In this document: piece after piece, positions 53,015-61,296 of the stretch
How positions within the stretch are numbered: the stretch's first letter is position 1
Layout: each line of letters opens with the position of its first letter
Source: Candidatus Ulvibacter alkanivorans
Lineage (GTDB): Bacteria > Bacteroidota > Bacteroidia > Flavobacteriales > Flavobacteriaceae
Assembly: GCF_003333325.1 (NCBI RefSeq)
Contig: NZ_QOLC01000080.1
Coordinates: forward strand, 1-64,000
DNA length: 64,000 bases
Reading direction: 5' to 3'
Position numbers and translations under genes: made by a program
The notes under the pieces: model-generated
What the model was told of the DNA's origin: nothing
The model's database searches: none
What the model saw: only the letters and a program-made list of their open reading frames with translations

Positions 53015-53057
53015 GTCATTTTGTCGTTAACCCATCAATTTTTCAAGTCATTTTGTC
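53005..53057. repeat. Two 21-22-base direct repeats upstream of hsp20
   Basis: Copies at 53005-53025 and 53036-53057 share CAAGTCATTTTGTC plus a preceding CAATTTT, with one extra T in the second. Their starts are 31 bases apart, close to three DNA turns. They cover and precede the presumed hsp20 -33 region, so they may be operator half-sites. Confidence 0.75.
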
Positions 53058-53149
53058 TTGTGAAATATCAGTGACGAGTATTTTTAATTCATTTTTAAGA
53101 AAAACAGTCAGGAATATACCTACATTTAAAGTCAATTGGCTGTGATTTT

Positions 53150-54439
53150 ATGAAACATCTCTACATTAGACTGCTTACTTTTTTCAATACCATTAAGAGT
53201 AAAATTGCATTTTACCCTACTCTGCTTTCTGTTTTAGGAATTATTTGGGCCTTCACTATGGTCTCTTTGGAAGGGAACGGAATTTCAAAACGGTTGATGG
53301 AAGTTGCGCCGAGTCTACTGCTTGAAGATGGAGACACCGCACTTACGATCATGAGTGTTTGCATTGGAGGTCTCATCTCCATGATGGTGTTTAGTTTCTC
53401 TATGGTAATGCTCTTATTAAGTCAGGCATCCAGCAACTTCTCACCGCGATTGTTACCCGGACTTATCTCAGACAAGCGGCACCAGATTATCTTAGGCACC
53501 TATCTAGCCACTATATTGTATAACATTTTTACGTTATTCGCCATTGAACCCGATGATGAAAAATACAGTCTTCCGGGGCTTTCCATTTTGCTTGGGATTA
53601 TACTTACCATATTGTGCCTATGTTTGTTCATCTATTTTATCCACAATATCTCTCAAAGCATTCAGATCAATAATATATTGGATGATATTTTCGACAAATC
53701 CAGACGTAGACTTTCCGAAGCCATAGAAAAGGAAGATAAAAAAGATGAGTCGCTACTTGAATCCTTTCCGAACACTTCAAATTGGCACAGTTATACCACC
53801 ATCAAAAGTGGCTATTTTCAGAATATATCCTTTAAGAACATCTTAGGAATTTGCAAGGAACTTGATACTCGACTTTACTTTATGGTGCCTAAAGGGTTAT
53901 TTGTCCTACAACATGCACCGTTCATCAAGTCGGAGAAGGAATTGGATGAAGAATCGGTAAAGCGGATCCTATCTAATATTAATTTTTCACGCGGAGAACT
54001 CGTAGAGGACAACTATATCTTGGCCTTTAAGCAAATTACCGAGATCATAGTAAAAGCGATGTCGCCTGGAATCAACGATCCCGGGACTGCTATAAATGCG
54101 ATCGATTACCTAACCGAACTACTTGCGCTACGTATGAAAAAGCGAGATTCGGGCGTGTTGGTCCACGAGGAAAAAGCTTATATCAAGATGGCTGTGGTGA
54201 CTTTTGAAGAACTGCTTTATAATGTCATGGCATCTATTCGCACCTATTGTAAGCACGATCCTATTTTAGTTCAGAAACTACTTTGGATGCTCTATTATTT
54301 AAAATCGGAATCGGTTTGCAGAGAAGTCTATAAAGAGTGTATAGAAAATGAGCTCGCTCTGCTTCTGAAGGTGTCTCAGCAAGCTTTGGACACCGAAGAA
54401 GACATTGAGGCCATAAAGGCGTATAGCAATAGGTTTTAG
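53150..54439 (+). CDS. DUF2254 predicted membrane protein
   Basis: 429 residues. Four membrane spans in the first 175 residues (around 20-40, 75-100, 120-140, 150-172) are followed by a soluble part with the family motif KAMSPGINDPGTAINAIDYL (about residues 300-320). Function unknown; ion or osmolyte transport has been suggested for the family without proof. It is transcribed away from hsp20 across a 208-base gap and converges on the TerB-like gene, overlapping it by 4 bases. Confidence 0.85.
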   Translation: MKHLYIRLLTFFNTIKSKIAFYPTLLSVLGIIWAFTMVSLEGNGISKRLMEVAPSLLLEDGDTALTIMSVCIGGLISMMVFSFSMVMLLLSQASSNFSPRLLPGLISDKRHQIILGTYLATILYNIFTLFAIEPDDEKYSLPGLSILLGIILTILCLCLFIYFIHNISQSIQINNILDDIFDKSRRRLSEAIEKEDKKDESLLESFPNTSNWHSYTTIKSGYFQNISFKNILGICKELDTRLYFMVPKGLFVLQHAPFIKSEKELDEESVKRILSNINFSRGELVEDNYILAFKQITEIIVKAMSPGINDPGTAINAIDYLTELLALRMKKRDSGVLVHEEKAYIKMAVVTFEELLYNVMASIRTYCKHDPILVQKLLWMLYYLKSESVCREVYKECIENELALLLKVSQQALDTEEDIEAIKAYSNRF

Positions 54440-54834
54440 TTGTAATAGGTCTGAAAGATCTTCATCAATTCCTCTGTAGGGATCACATTGTTGTCGTATG
54501 TTTCCATTCGTTGCAAAATTTGATCTAACACACCGGGACGGATTCCTAGTTTTAGTCCGAAATTTCGCACTGCGACGATCTCTTTTTCATGCGTTTCATT
54601 GTCTACGTTCATTACCAGCACCAATTTGTAGAAATGGGTAATTCGTTCTAATTCGGTATACAATACTTTAGAAGGTTGGGGATGGTGAAAAAGTGTGTTT
54701 ACTTCTTCTGAACTAACGCCCATACGGGCGGCAATACGCACTATAAAATCATATTCACTATCGGTCACCTTCTCGTCGGCTTTAGCCAGTTGAATTAGGT
54801 CACTAATAAGTGCTTGGTTTTCTTGGTTTCTCAT
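54436..54834 (-). CDS. TerB-like helical protein
   Basis: 132 residues from ATG 54834. A longer in-frame form would begin inside the terminator hairpin at 54851-54875 and is rejected. ALISDLIQLAKADEKVTDSEYDFIVRIAARMGVSSEEV is the TerB-type EF-like helical motif. TerB domains bind membranes or metal in tellurite-resistance systems, but no other ter gene is here, so no resistance role is claimed. Its stop side overlaps the DUF2254 gene. Confidence 0.7.
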   Translation of the reverse strand: MRNQENQALISDLIQLAKADEKVTDSEYDFIVRIAARMGVSSEEVNTLFHHPQPSKVLYTELERITHFYKLVLVMNVDNETHEKEIVAVRNFGLKLGIRPGVLDQILQRMETYDNNVIPTEELMKIFQTYYN

Positions 54835-54850
54835 AGGTCTAAAATAAAAA

Positions 54851-54875
54851 AATCCCGATTGATGAGAACGGGATT
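54851..54875 (-). terminator. Terminator after the small secreted protein gene
   Basis: AATCCCG and CGGGATT form a 7-pair stem with an 11-base loop, flanked on both sides by A/T runs; on the minus strand it ends the gene stopping at 54900. Confidence 0.75.
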
Positions 54876-54899
54876 TTAATTTTTTTTGAAACTCTAAGG

Positions 54900-55229
54900 T
54901 CACATAGTCACTCTAACTGGCAGTTTATAAGAAACACCTTGTTTCAGTTCTACCTCGAGTTTATGATAATTAAGACGCCTTTTCACAAAGGCTTCTAACT
55001 CTTGGTTTGCAGTTTCTACAGATAACACTACAACTTCATTTTTTTCATTCAAAATAAATGAAACTTGTGCGTACATCTCCTGATCTAGCTTAAAATCAGG
55101 GTTTTCAAGTAGTTTTCCAAATTCTTCCGTTGTAGGATTGTCGTCATTTACTGCAGGTAGTGCAGCAGCCGAAAGGCTAGTTCCAATTAGTAGGGCAAAG
55201 GCCACTACAAGTGCATTTAGTTTTTTCAT
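54900..55229 (-). CDS. Small secreted protein, function unknown
   Basis: 109 residues with a signal peptide (MKKLNALVVAFALLIGTSLSA, cleavage near 21-24). The mature part has AQVSFILNEKNEVVVLSVETANQELEAFVKRRLNYHKL and a basic VSYKLPVRVTM end. That is a beta-alpha-beta pattern recalling TonB C-terminal-like folds common in Bacteroidetes, but I cannot assign a family with confidence. Single gene with its own terminator. Confidence 0.7.
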   Translation of the reverse strand: MKKLNALVVAFALLIGTSLSAAALPAVNDDNPTTEEFGKLLENPDFKLDQEMYAQVSFILNEKNEVVVLSVETANQELEAFVKRRLNYHKLEVELKQGVSYKLPVRVTM

Positions 55230-55343
55230 GCTATTCGTTTTAAAGATTGATATACTTAATAGACAGCCTAGACCGCCAAAATGTTACCAATATTTTAAAA
55301 GATTAACAATATTTTAACGCAACCATTTGATTATCAACAAAAA

Positions 55344-55366
55344 AAGCCTTGATTGACTCAAGGCTT
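55344..55366 (-). terminator. Terminator of sucC
   Basis: AAGCCTTGA and TCAAGGCTT form a perfect 9-pair stem with a 5-base loop. The A-run on its left is a T-tail on the minus strand; it stands 21 bases after the sucC stop. Confidence 0.85.
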
Positions 55367-55387
55367 TTCAACTAATTATGCGTTTTA

Positions 55388-56578
55388 TTACGAAAGTACT
55401 TGTTGTACCTTGTCTGCAGCTTCTTGAAACTCGATCGCACTTTGAACGTCTAATCCGCTGTTATCGATCAGCTCCTTTGCAATATCTGCATTGGTTCCTT
55501 GTAGGCGTACAATAATAGGTACTTCAATGTTCCCCATATTCTTATACGCATCTACGATTCCCTGGGCTACACGATCACATCGAACGATCCCTCCAAAGAT
55601 ATTTACCAAGATCGCTTTTACATTCGGGTCTTTTAAGATAAGTTTGAATGCGGCCTCTACGCGCTCGGCATCTGCAGTACCCCCAACATCTAAGAAGTTT
55701 GCCGGTTCTCCGCCCGCTTGTTTAATAAGATCCATAGTTGCCATTGCCAGTCCGGCGCCGTTTACCATACATCCTACATTTCCGTCCAGATCTACATAGT
55801 TAAGTCCCACTTCTTTGGCTTCCACTTCTGCGGGATTCTCCTCTCGCTTATCACGCATCGCCATATAGTCTTTATGACGAAACAAGGCATTATCATCTAG
55901 ACTTACTTTAGCATCTACAGCAATAATTCTATCATCACTGGTCTTTAATACCGGGTTGATCTCAAACAAAGAAGAATCACTATTCGTATAGGCTTTGTAT
56001 AGCGCGGTTACGAATTTGGTCATTTCTTTAAATGCCTTCCCACTAAGTCCAAGGTTAAAAGCAACACGTCTTGCTTGAAAAGGTAAAATTCCTGTCGCCG
56101 GATCTATTTCCTCATGAAAGATCAAATGCGGTGTCTCCTCGGCAACTGTTTCAATGTCCATTCCACCTTCTGTAGAATACATGATCATGTTACGGCCTGT
56201 GCTTCTATTTAACAATACACTCATATAATACTCTTCAGGCTCATTATCGCCCGGGTAATATACATCTTCGGCTATAAGAACTTGATGTACTTTTTTTCCT
56301 TCTGCACTTGTTTGTGGCGTGACGAGATTCATACCAATGATTTGATTTGAGATCTGCTCCACTTCTTGTAGGTTTTTAGCGAGCTTTACTCCGCCACCTT
56401 TACCACGTCCACCTGCATGAACCTGGGCCTTAATAACGTGCCAACCGGTACCTGTTTCCTCGGTCAATTTTTTAGCTGCATTAACTGCTTCTTCCGGTGT
56501 AGTAGCAACGATTCCGCGTTGTATCTCAACTCCAAAACTGTTTAATATTTCTTTTCCTTGATATTCGTGTAGATTCAT
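55388..56578 (-). CDS. sucC: Succinyl-CoA ligase (ADP-forming), beta subunit
   Basis: 396 residues, full length. ATP-grasp N-terminus (MNLHEYQGKEIL, KAQVHAGGRGKGGGVKLA), the metal-binding LFEINPVL and DAKVSLDDNALFRH, and the C-terminal ligase part NGAGLAMATMDLIKQAGGEPANFLDVGG, FGGIVRCDRVAQGI and VRLQGTNA. It couples succinyl-CoA cleavage to ATP synthesis in the citric acid cycle, with SucD as partner. The sucD gene is not adjacent, which is common in Bacteroidetes. Confidence 0.97.
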   Translation of the reverse strand: MNLHEYQGKEILNSFGVEIQRGIVATTPEEAVNAAKKLTEETGTGWHVIKAQVHAGGRGKGGGVKLAKNLQEVEQISNQIIGMNLVTPQTSAEGKKVHQVLIAEDVYYPGDNEPEEYYMSVLLNRSTGRNMIMYSTEGGMDIETVAEETPHLIFHEEIDPATGILPFQARRVAFNLGLSGKAFKEMTKFVTALYKAYTNSDSSLFEINPVLKTSDDRIIAVDAKVSLDDNALFRHKDYMAMRDKREENPAEVEAKEVGLNYVDLDGNVGCMVNGAGLAMATMDLIKQAGGEPANFLDVGGTADAERVEAAFKLILKDPNVKAILVNIFGGIVRCDRVAQGIVDAYKNMGNIEVPIIVRLQGTNADIAKELIDNSGLDVQSAIEFQEAADKVQQVLS

Positions 56579-56606
56579 AATAGCCTGTTATACGTTTTCA
56601 GATCAG

Positions 56607-56614
56607 CAAAAATA
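56607..56614 (-). promoter_or_regulatory. -7 box of sucC
   Basis: TATTTTTG on the minus strand, exact consensus, 28 bases before the sucC ATG. Confidence 0.5.
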
Positions 56615-56725
56615 GCAAATTCTATAGGATTGTACCATTCTTTTGTTGAGTTCTTCGGAAAAGCTTTCAGAAAAAATAATTGAAAATTTTATGGTTTTCT
56701 TAATGAAGAATCCTACGCTAGCTAT

Positions 56726-56733
56726 TAATTTTA
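56726..56733 (+). promoter_or_regulatory. Candidate -7 box of lysA
   Basis: TAATTTTA, one base off consensus, 27 bases before ATG 56761. One copy of the CTTCGGAA word (56653) lies between this box and sucC. Confidence 0.4.
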
Positions 56734-56760
56734 CGCCCTTAATTCAAAAACAAATAAAAA

Positions 56761-57966
56761 ATGACACACCAAGACCTTTTGTCTGTAGTTCGGGAATATG
56801 AAAGTCCCTTGTATGTTTACGATGCTTCAAAAATTGAGGCACAATATAAACGTCTAAGCACTGCATTCAAGGGAGTCAAACAGTTACGAATTCACTATGC
56901 TGTAAAAGCGCTGTCTAATATTACTGTTTTGAAGTTTTTAAATAAGCTTGGTGCCGGCTTGGATACCGTGTCCATTCAAGAAGTTCGGCTAGGGTTAGAG
57001 GCAGGGGTAGCACCTCAACACATCATTTACACACCCAACGGTGTGTCCTTAGAGGAGATTGAAAAAGCGGCACAGTTAGGCGTTCAGATAAACATCGATA
57101 ATTTATCGATCCTTGAACAATTTGGAACTCGTTATCCGGACACACCGGTTTGCATACGTATTAATCCGCATGTTATGGCGGGCGGTAACACAAACATTTC
57201 TGTAGGTCATATCGATAGTAAATTTGGTATCTCTATTCACCAGCTACCACATATTGAACGGATTGTTAAGAATACCAAGATGAACATTAACGGTATCCAC
57301 ATGCATACCGGTAGCGATATTTTAGATATTGATGTATTTCTATATGCATCTGAGATCTTATTCGAAACAGCCAAGCATTTTGATAATTTGGAGTTTATCG
57401 ACTTCGGAAGTGGATTTAAGGTGCCCTACAAAGCCGGTGATATTGAAACCAACGTAGAAGAACTGGGGAAAAAACTTAGCAAGCGCTTTAACGAGTTTTG
57501 TAAGGAGTATGGTAAAGAGCTTACACTTGCTTTCGAACCCGGCAAGTTCTTAGTGAGTGAAGCGGGTACGTTTTTGGCGCAAGTAAACGTAGTAAAACAA
57601 ACCACATCTACGGTATTTGCGCAGATAGATAGCGGTTTTAACCACTTTATACGACCAATGCTGTACGGGTCGCAACATGAAATCGAGAACATTTCGAACC
57701 CGAAAGGGCGAGAGCGCTTTTACAGTGTGGTAGGGTATATTTGTGAGACCGACACCTTTGCCAATAATCGTCGAATTTCAGAAATAAGAGAAGGAGATAT
57801 TTTAGCTTTTAGCAATGCCGGTGCGTATTGTTTTACCATGGCAAGTAATTATAATTCTCGATACCGTCCTGCCGAAGTACTATGGTACGAGGGTAAAGGA
57901 CATCTTATTAGAAAACGAGAAACTTTTGACGACATCATCAAAAACCAAGTCGTGATCGACCTATAA
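56761..57966 (+). CDS. lysA: Diaminopimelate decarboxylase
   Basis: 401 residues. HYAVKALSN holds the pyridoxal-phosphate Lys, GIHMHTGSDI and DFGSGFKVPY the cofactor phosphate loop, and EPGKFLVSEAG and GYICETDTFA (active-site Cys-Glu of the partner subunit) complete the fold-type III site. It makes lysine from meso-diaminopimelate, the last step of the pathway in which DapD (27106) acts earlier. It ends at a strong terminator. Confidence 0.96.
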   Translation: MTHQDLLSVVREYESPLYVYDASKIEAQYKRLSTAFKGVKQLRIHYAVKALSNITVLKFLNKLGAGLDTVSIQEVRLGLEAGVAPQHIIYTPNGVSLEEIEKAAQLGVQINIDNLSILEQFGTRYPDTPVCIRINPHVMAGGNTNISVGHIDSKFGISIHQLPHIERIVKNTKMNINGIHMHTGSDILDIDVFLYASEILFETAKHFDNLEFIDFGSGFKVPYKAGDIETNVEELGKKLSKRFNEFCKEYGKELTLAFEPGKFLVSEAGTFLAQVNVVKQTTSTVFAQIDSGFNHFIRPMLYGSQHEIENISNPKGRERFYSVVGYICETDTFANNRRISEIREGDILAFSNAGAYCFTMASNYNSRYRPAEVLWYEGKGHLIRKRETFDDIIKNQVVIDL

Positions 57967-57970
57967 CACA

Positions 57971-57992
57971 AAAGCCCTCCTAGGAGGGCTTT
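57971..57992 (+). terminator. Terminator of lysA
   Basis: A near-continuous palindrome AAGCCCTCC-TAGGAGGGCTT directly followed by TTTTT, 5 bases after the lysA stop. Confidence 0.92.
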
Positions 57993-58016
57993 TTTAGTTA
58001 CAGTTGTAAAATTGAG

Positions 58017-58024
58017 TATCTTTA
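58017..58024 (+). promoter_or_regulatory. Candidate -7 box of the SRPBCC gene
   Basis: TATCTTTA, one base off consensus, 18 bases before ATG 58043. Confidence 0.5.
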
Positions 58025-58042
58025 ATCATCAAATTAGCGATT

Positions 58043-58537
58043 ATGAAAAACTTTGATTGGACTCAATTTAGCAGAAAGATTGCGGTACAGACAGAACCAC
58101 AAACGCTATACAACGCCTGGGCCATACCAAGCGAGATCGAAAAATGGTTCTTAAGTGATGCCCAATATTACGATGCATCCCGAAACCAAAAGTCAAAAGC
58201 AACTGCGATTGAAGCTGGAGATACGTATGAGTGGCAATGGCATCTATGGAATGTCACGGAAAAAGGAACAATCACGAAAGCCAATGGAAGTGATCATATT
58301 CAATTTACATTTGCGGGGAATTGCCATGTAGATGTTTCTATAGCGCCGTATGACAAAGGAAGCATTGTAACCTTATCGCAAACTAATATTCCAACCGATG
58401 AAAAATCAAAGCAAAATATTCGACTTGGCTGTGATCGCGGCTGGTCCTTTTACTTGGTCAATTTAAAATCGGTTTATGAGGGTGGACTGGATCTGCGAAA
58501 TAAGGACGCCGATCTCCAACCAATGCTCAATAATTAG
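58043..58537 (+). CDS. SRPBCC / AHSA1-like domain protein
   Basis: 164 residues. KIAVQTEPQTLYNAWAIPSEIEKWFLSDA is the classic AHSA1 (activator of Hsp90 ATPase homologue) start, with an acidic-aromatic YEWQWHLWNVTEKGTI middle and a C-terminal helix WSFYLVNLKSVYEGG. Helix-grip proteins of this kind bind hydrophobic ligands or partners; the ligand is unknown. Single gene with its own promoter box. Confidence 0.85.
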   Translation: MKNFDWTQFSRKIAVQTEPQTLYNAWAIPSEIEKWFLSDAQYYDASRNQKSKATAIEAGDTYEWQWHLWNVTEKGTITKANGSDHIQFTFAGNCHVDVSIAPYDKGSIVTLSQTNIPTDEKSKQNIRLGCDRGWSFYLVNLKSVYEGGLDLRNKDADLQPMLNN

Positions 58538-58544
58538 AAATAAA

Positions 58545-58569
58545 AAAGGCCGCCAGAAAGGCAGCCTTT
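58545..58569 (-). terminator. Terminator of the mnmA-subtilase-FabK-like run
   Basis: AAAGGC-C-GCC pairs with GGC-A-GCCTTT (one mismatch, AGAAA loop). The A-run on the left provides the T-tail on the minus strand. It lies 160 bases after the FabK-like stop and directly after the SRPBCC stop, so it may serve both strands. Confidence 0.65.
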
Positions 58570-58574
58570 GTATC

Positions 58575-58598
58575 ACGAATAAACCTCACTTTATTCGT
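58575..58598. repeat. Perfect 9-base inverted repeat in the intergenic gap
   Basis: ACGAATAAA and TTTATTCGT flank a 6-base loop directly beside the terminator at 58545-58569. An imperfect TAGC...GCTA repeat follows at 58642-58655. No gene is seen in this 190-base gap. Confidence 0.5.
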
Positions 58599-58729
58599 AA
58601 ATCAATAATTATGTATACTAATCTCTAAATCAACATAACACTAGCATATACGCTAATAATGAGATCATGGTTTTTTAGATTATTGCTTTAACGAATAATT
58701 AACACGAACCGGAACAATAAACGATCCAA

Positions 58730-59671
58730 TTACAACCTAGCCATTTGTTTCTTAGCATCTTCAAATTCGCCAACCATATCCTTTACGATTTCTGCAGCCG
58801 GTTTTATATTGTGGATCAATCCGGCAATTTGACCAATCTCAAGTTCGCCCTCATCAAGGTCTCCTTCGAACATTCCTTTTTTTGCCCGTGCTCGGCCAAG
58901 TAATTTAATAAGATCTTCCTTGGTAGGATTCTTTGTATAGAGGTCCATGACATCTTCAAAGAATTTATTTTTCAGCATTCGTACCGGTGCAAGTTCTTTT
59001 AGCGTAAGTAAGGTATCCCCTTCTTTCGCTTCTACCACCATCTTTTTGAATTTTCGATGGGAAGAAGATTCTTCCGAAGCAACAAAACGACTGCCCACCT
59101 GTACCCCATCGGCACCAAGTATCATGGCAGCTAACATTCCTTTACCGGTTGCGATACCACCTGCCGCAATAAGCGGAATTGAAATTTGTTCTTTAACCAT
59201 GGGTATAAGTGTGAAGGTCGTAGTCTCTTCACGACCGTTATGCCCTCCAGCTTCAAAACCCTCAGCAACTACAGCATCGACTCCGGCTTCTTCAGCTTTT
59301 AAAGCGAATTTCACACTACTTACCACATGCACGACAGTAATATCATGCTCTTTTAATTTTGCGGTGTAGGTTTTCGGATTTCCGGCAGATGTGAAGACGA
59401 TCTTTACACCTTCCTCAATAATTATATCGATAATAGTATCGATATCTGGATATAACATTGGGACGTTGACACCAAACGGCTTAGTGGTCGCCTTTTTACA
59501 TTTCACAATGTGCTCTCGTAGCACTTCGGGATACATAGAACCGGCCCCTAAAAGACCCAATCCGCCGGCATTACTTACCGCACTTGCCAATCGCCAACCA
59601 CTATTCCAGATCATTCCCGCTTGAATTAACGGGTATTGTATATTAAAAAGTTCGGTGATTTTGTTTTGCAC
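58730..59671 (-). CDS. FMN-dependent nitronate monooxygenase / FabK-like oxidoreductase
   Basis: 313 residues from a GTG that overlaps the subtilase stop by one base (TAGTG on the minus strand). TIM barrel with PLIQAGMIWNSGWRLASAVSNAGGLGLLG, the EGFEAGGHNG motif (catalytic His and phosphate region) and IAAGGIATGKGMLAAMILGADGVQVGSRF for FMN binding. FabK reduces enoyl-ACP and nitronate monooxygenases oxidise alkyl nitronates; the two cannot be told apart here. Third gene of the mnmA-led minus-strand run. Confidence 0.86.
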   Translation of the reverse strand: MQNKITELFNIQYPLIQAGMIWNSGWRLASAVSNAGGLGLLGAGSMYPEVLREHIVKCKKATTKPFGVNVPMLYPDIDTIIDIIIEEGVKIVFTSAGNPKTYTAKLKEHDITVVHVVSSVKFALKAEEAGVDAVVAEGFEAGGHNGREETTTFTLIPMVKEQISIPLIAAGGIATGKGMLAAMILGADGVQVGSRFVASEESSSHRKFKKMVVEAKEGDTLLTLKELAPVRMLKNKFFEDVMDLYTKNPTKEDLIKLLGRARAKKGMFEGDLDEGELEIGQIAGLIHNIKPAAEIVKDMVGEFEDAKKQMARL

Positions 59672-61287
59672 TAGTACTCTTTTATTAGTTTATAACTTGT
59701 AGTTTGATTGTTAGATCGAATATTCGCGATATAGACTCCTGTACTTAATTCCGAAACGTTTATCGTATTTTTCACGTTTGTAATAGCCTTGCGCACTAAC
59801 AGCTCACCTAACACATTGTATAACGTAAACACAGCTTCTTCCGCTCCTTGCGGAAAAGAAACATTGATTTTATCTTTTATCGGATTTGGATAGATCGCGA
59901 ATTGTTGCGCTTTTAGTTGTTCCTCCACTCCAAGTAAGGTCAAAGCATTGTAAGCCGCTTCAAAATTAGGGATTCCATAGCCCATTTGGTCGGTTGGATT
60001 TTCAAATAAATGAGCAGATTCACGAATAATCTGCATTAATTGATAGTTGGGTGTTTCCGGTCTCGATTGCCATAAACTGGCAACAGCTCCGGCCATTATG
60101 GGAGAACTAAAAGAAGTACCGTTGGCCGACGTTACATTTCCGTTTTGGTCTACTACGGCTGCACCTAGGCCTTGCGCCATTACATCAGGTTTTACTCGTC
60201 CGTCTACGGTGGGACCAATAGAACTAAAAAAAGCATAATCTTCTTGCGAATCTACTGCACCTATGGTTAAGATGCCCGGCGCATCACCCGGAGTTCCTGC
60301 AAATACAAAACTGTTATCTCCATCATTTCCTGCCGAAGTAACCAACAACATTCCCTTATCGAAAGCGTGGTTCGCTCCTCTTGCAGCAATGGTCGTTTGC
60401 CCGTCCAGATCGCTATAACTATGTGTGTAATCTTCATCATCGTAATCTTGATATCCTAAGGAAGTGTTTACCACATCCACTCCAAGACTGTCCGATCGTT
60501 CTAACGCTTCTACCCACCAAGCTTCTTCTACGGGATTTTCGCTGGGAGCAAATTCGGTCCTAAATAAATAGTAGGATGCTTCAGGTGCCGTTCCAACAAA
60601 ACTTCCGTTTAACAAACCGGCCGCATTGCTTAAAGTTAGACTTCCATGCGAGCCCGTTCCATCGACATCGATTTGTCTTTCGGCGAAATCGTACGTACCT
60701 AAGAGACGTCCTTCAGAAATCATTTCAGAAAAAGCAGGGTTCGTATCAATATTAGGAAATCCACTATCCATAAAAGCGACTACCATGTCTTCTCCCGTAA
60801 AATCGAGTTCATGTAAAAAATCCACAGCGATCATTTCAGTTTGATTGGTCGCATCTCCATAATTGTAATCGATACGAGACTCTTGCTCAAATTTGCTGGT
60901 GGTTGTTTGCGCAGGAGCTGAAAAATTTAAACTCTTATCGAGAAACTCTACACCGGTCACAAAGGTAAGATTCGTTAGATCTTGAATATTAGATAGTGAA
61001 CCCCGTACATACGCAGCGTTCATCCATTTTGACTTGGCATGAACGGTTATGCCCGCAGTATTCTTTAACTGTGTTATATAACTTTCGGTTACCGGCACGT
61101 CACGTTCATCGATAGGTACATTATGAAGTTGTTTTCGATCGATCGCCTCTTGCGTTAGTATGGTTATTGGATTAGCAATAGAAGCATCTACGTTCTCCTT
61201 ATCGGTAAAAAACACCAGTGCGTCTTCTTGGGCGTATCCACCGATAGAGACCAAAAAGAGTAGTATTATAATTAAGTTCTTTTTCAT
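59671..61287 (-). CDS. Secreted S8 subtilase with T9SS type A sorting domain
   Basis: 538 residues. Signal peptide MKKNLIIILLFLVSIGGYAQ, a propeptide-like region to about 150, then the subtilisin domain with Asp174 (VVAFMDSGFPN), His214 (DGTGSHGSLT), the oxyanion Asn in TSAGNDGDN and Ser392 (NGTSFSSP), so the triad is complete. The C-terminus (IYPNPIKDKINVSF... GVYIANI, about 465-538) is the T9SS type A domain. An active serine protease exported to the surface or medium. It starts 9 bases after the mnmA stop and so shares its transcript. Confidence 0.93.
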   Translation of the reverse strand: MKKNLIIILLFLVSIGGYAQEDALVFFTDKENVDASIANPITILTQEAIDRKQLHNVPIDERDVPVTESYITQLKNTAGITVHAKSKWMNAAYVRGSLSNIQDLTNLTFVTGVEFLDKSLNFSAPAQTTTSKFEQESRIDYNYGDATNQTEMIAVDFLHELDFTGEDMVVAFMDSGFPNIDTNPAFSEMISEGRLLGTYDFAERQIDVDGTGSHGSLTLSNAAGLLNGSFVGTAPEASYYLFRTEFAPSENPVEEAWWVEALERSDSLGVDVVNTSLGYQDYDDEDYTHSYSDLDGQTTIAARGANHAFDKGMLLVTSAGNDGDNSFVFAGTPGDAPGILTIGAVDSQEDYAFFSSIGPTVDGRVKPDVMAQGLGAAVVDQNGNVTSANGTSFSSPIMAGAVASLWQSRPETPNYQLMQIIRESAHLFENPTDQMGYGIPNFEAAYNALTLLGVEEQLKAQQFAIYPNPIKDKINVSFPQGAEEAVFTLYNVLGELLVRKAITNVKNTINVSELSTGVYIANIRSNNQTTSYKLIKEY

Positions 61288-61296
61288 TGTATTTTT

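Noticed and set aside
54436..54834. Tellurite-resistance function
   Set aside because: Only a TerB-like domain is present, without terC, terD or other partners.
54835..54903. N-terminal extension of the TerB-like protein
   Set aside because: It is translated through a terminator hairpin; the ATG at 54834 fits the domain start.
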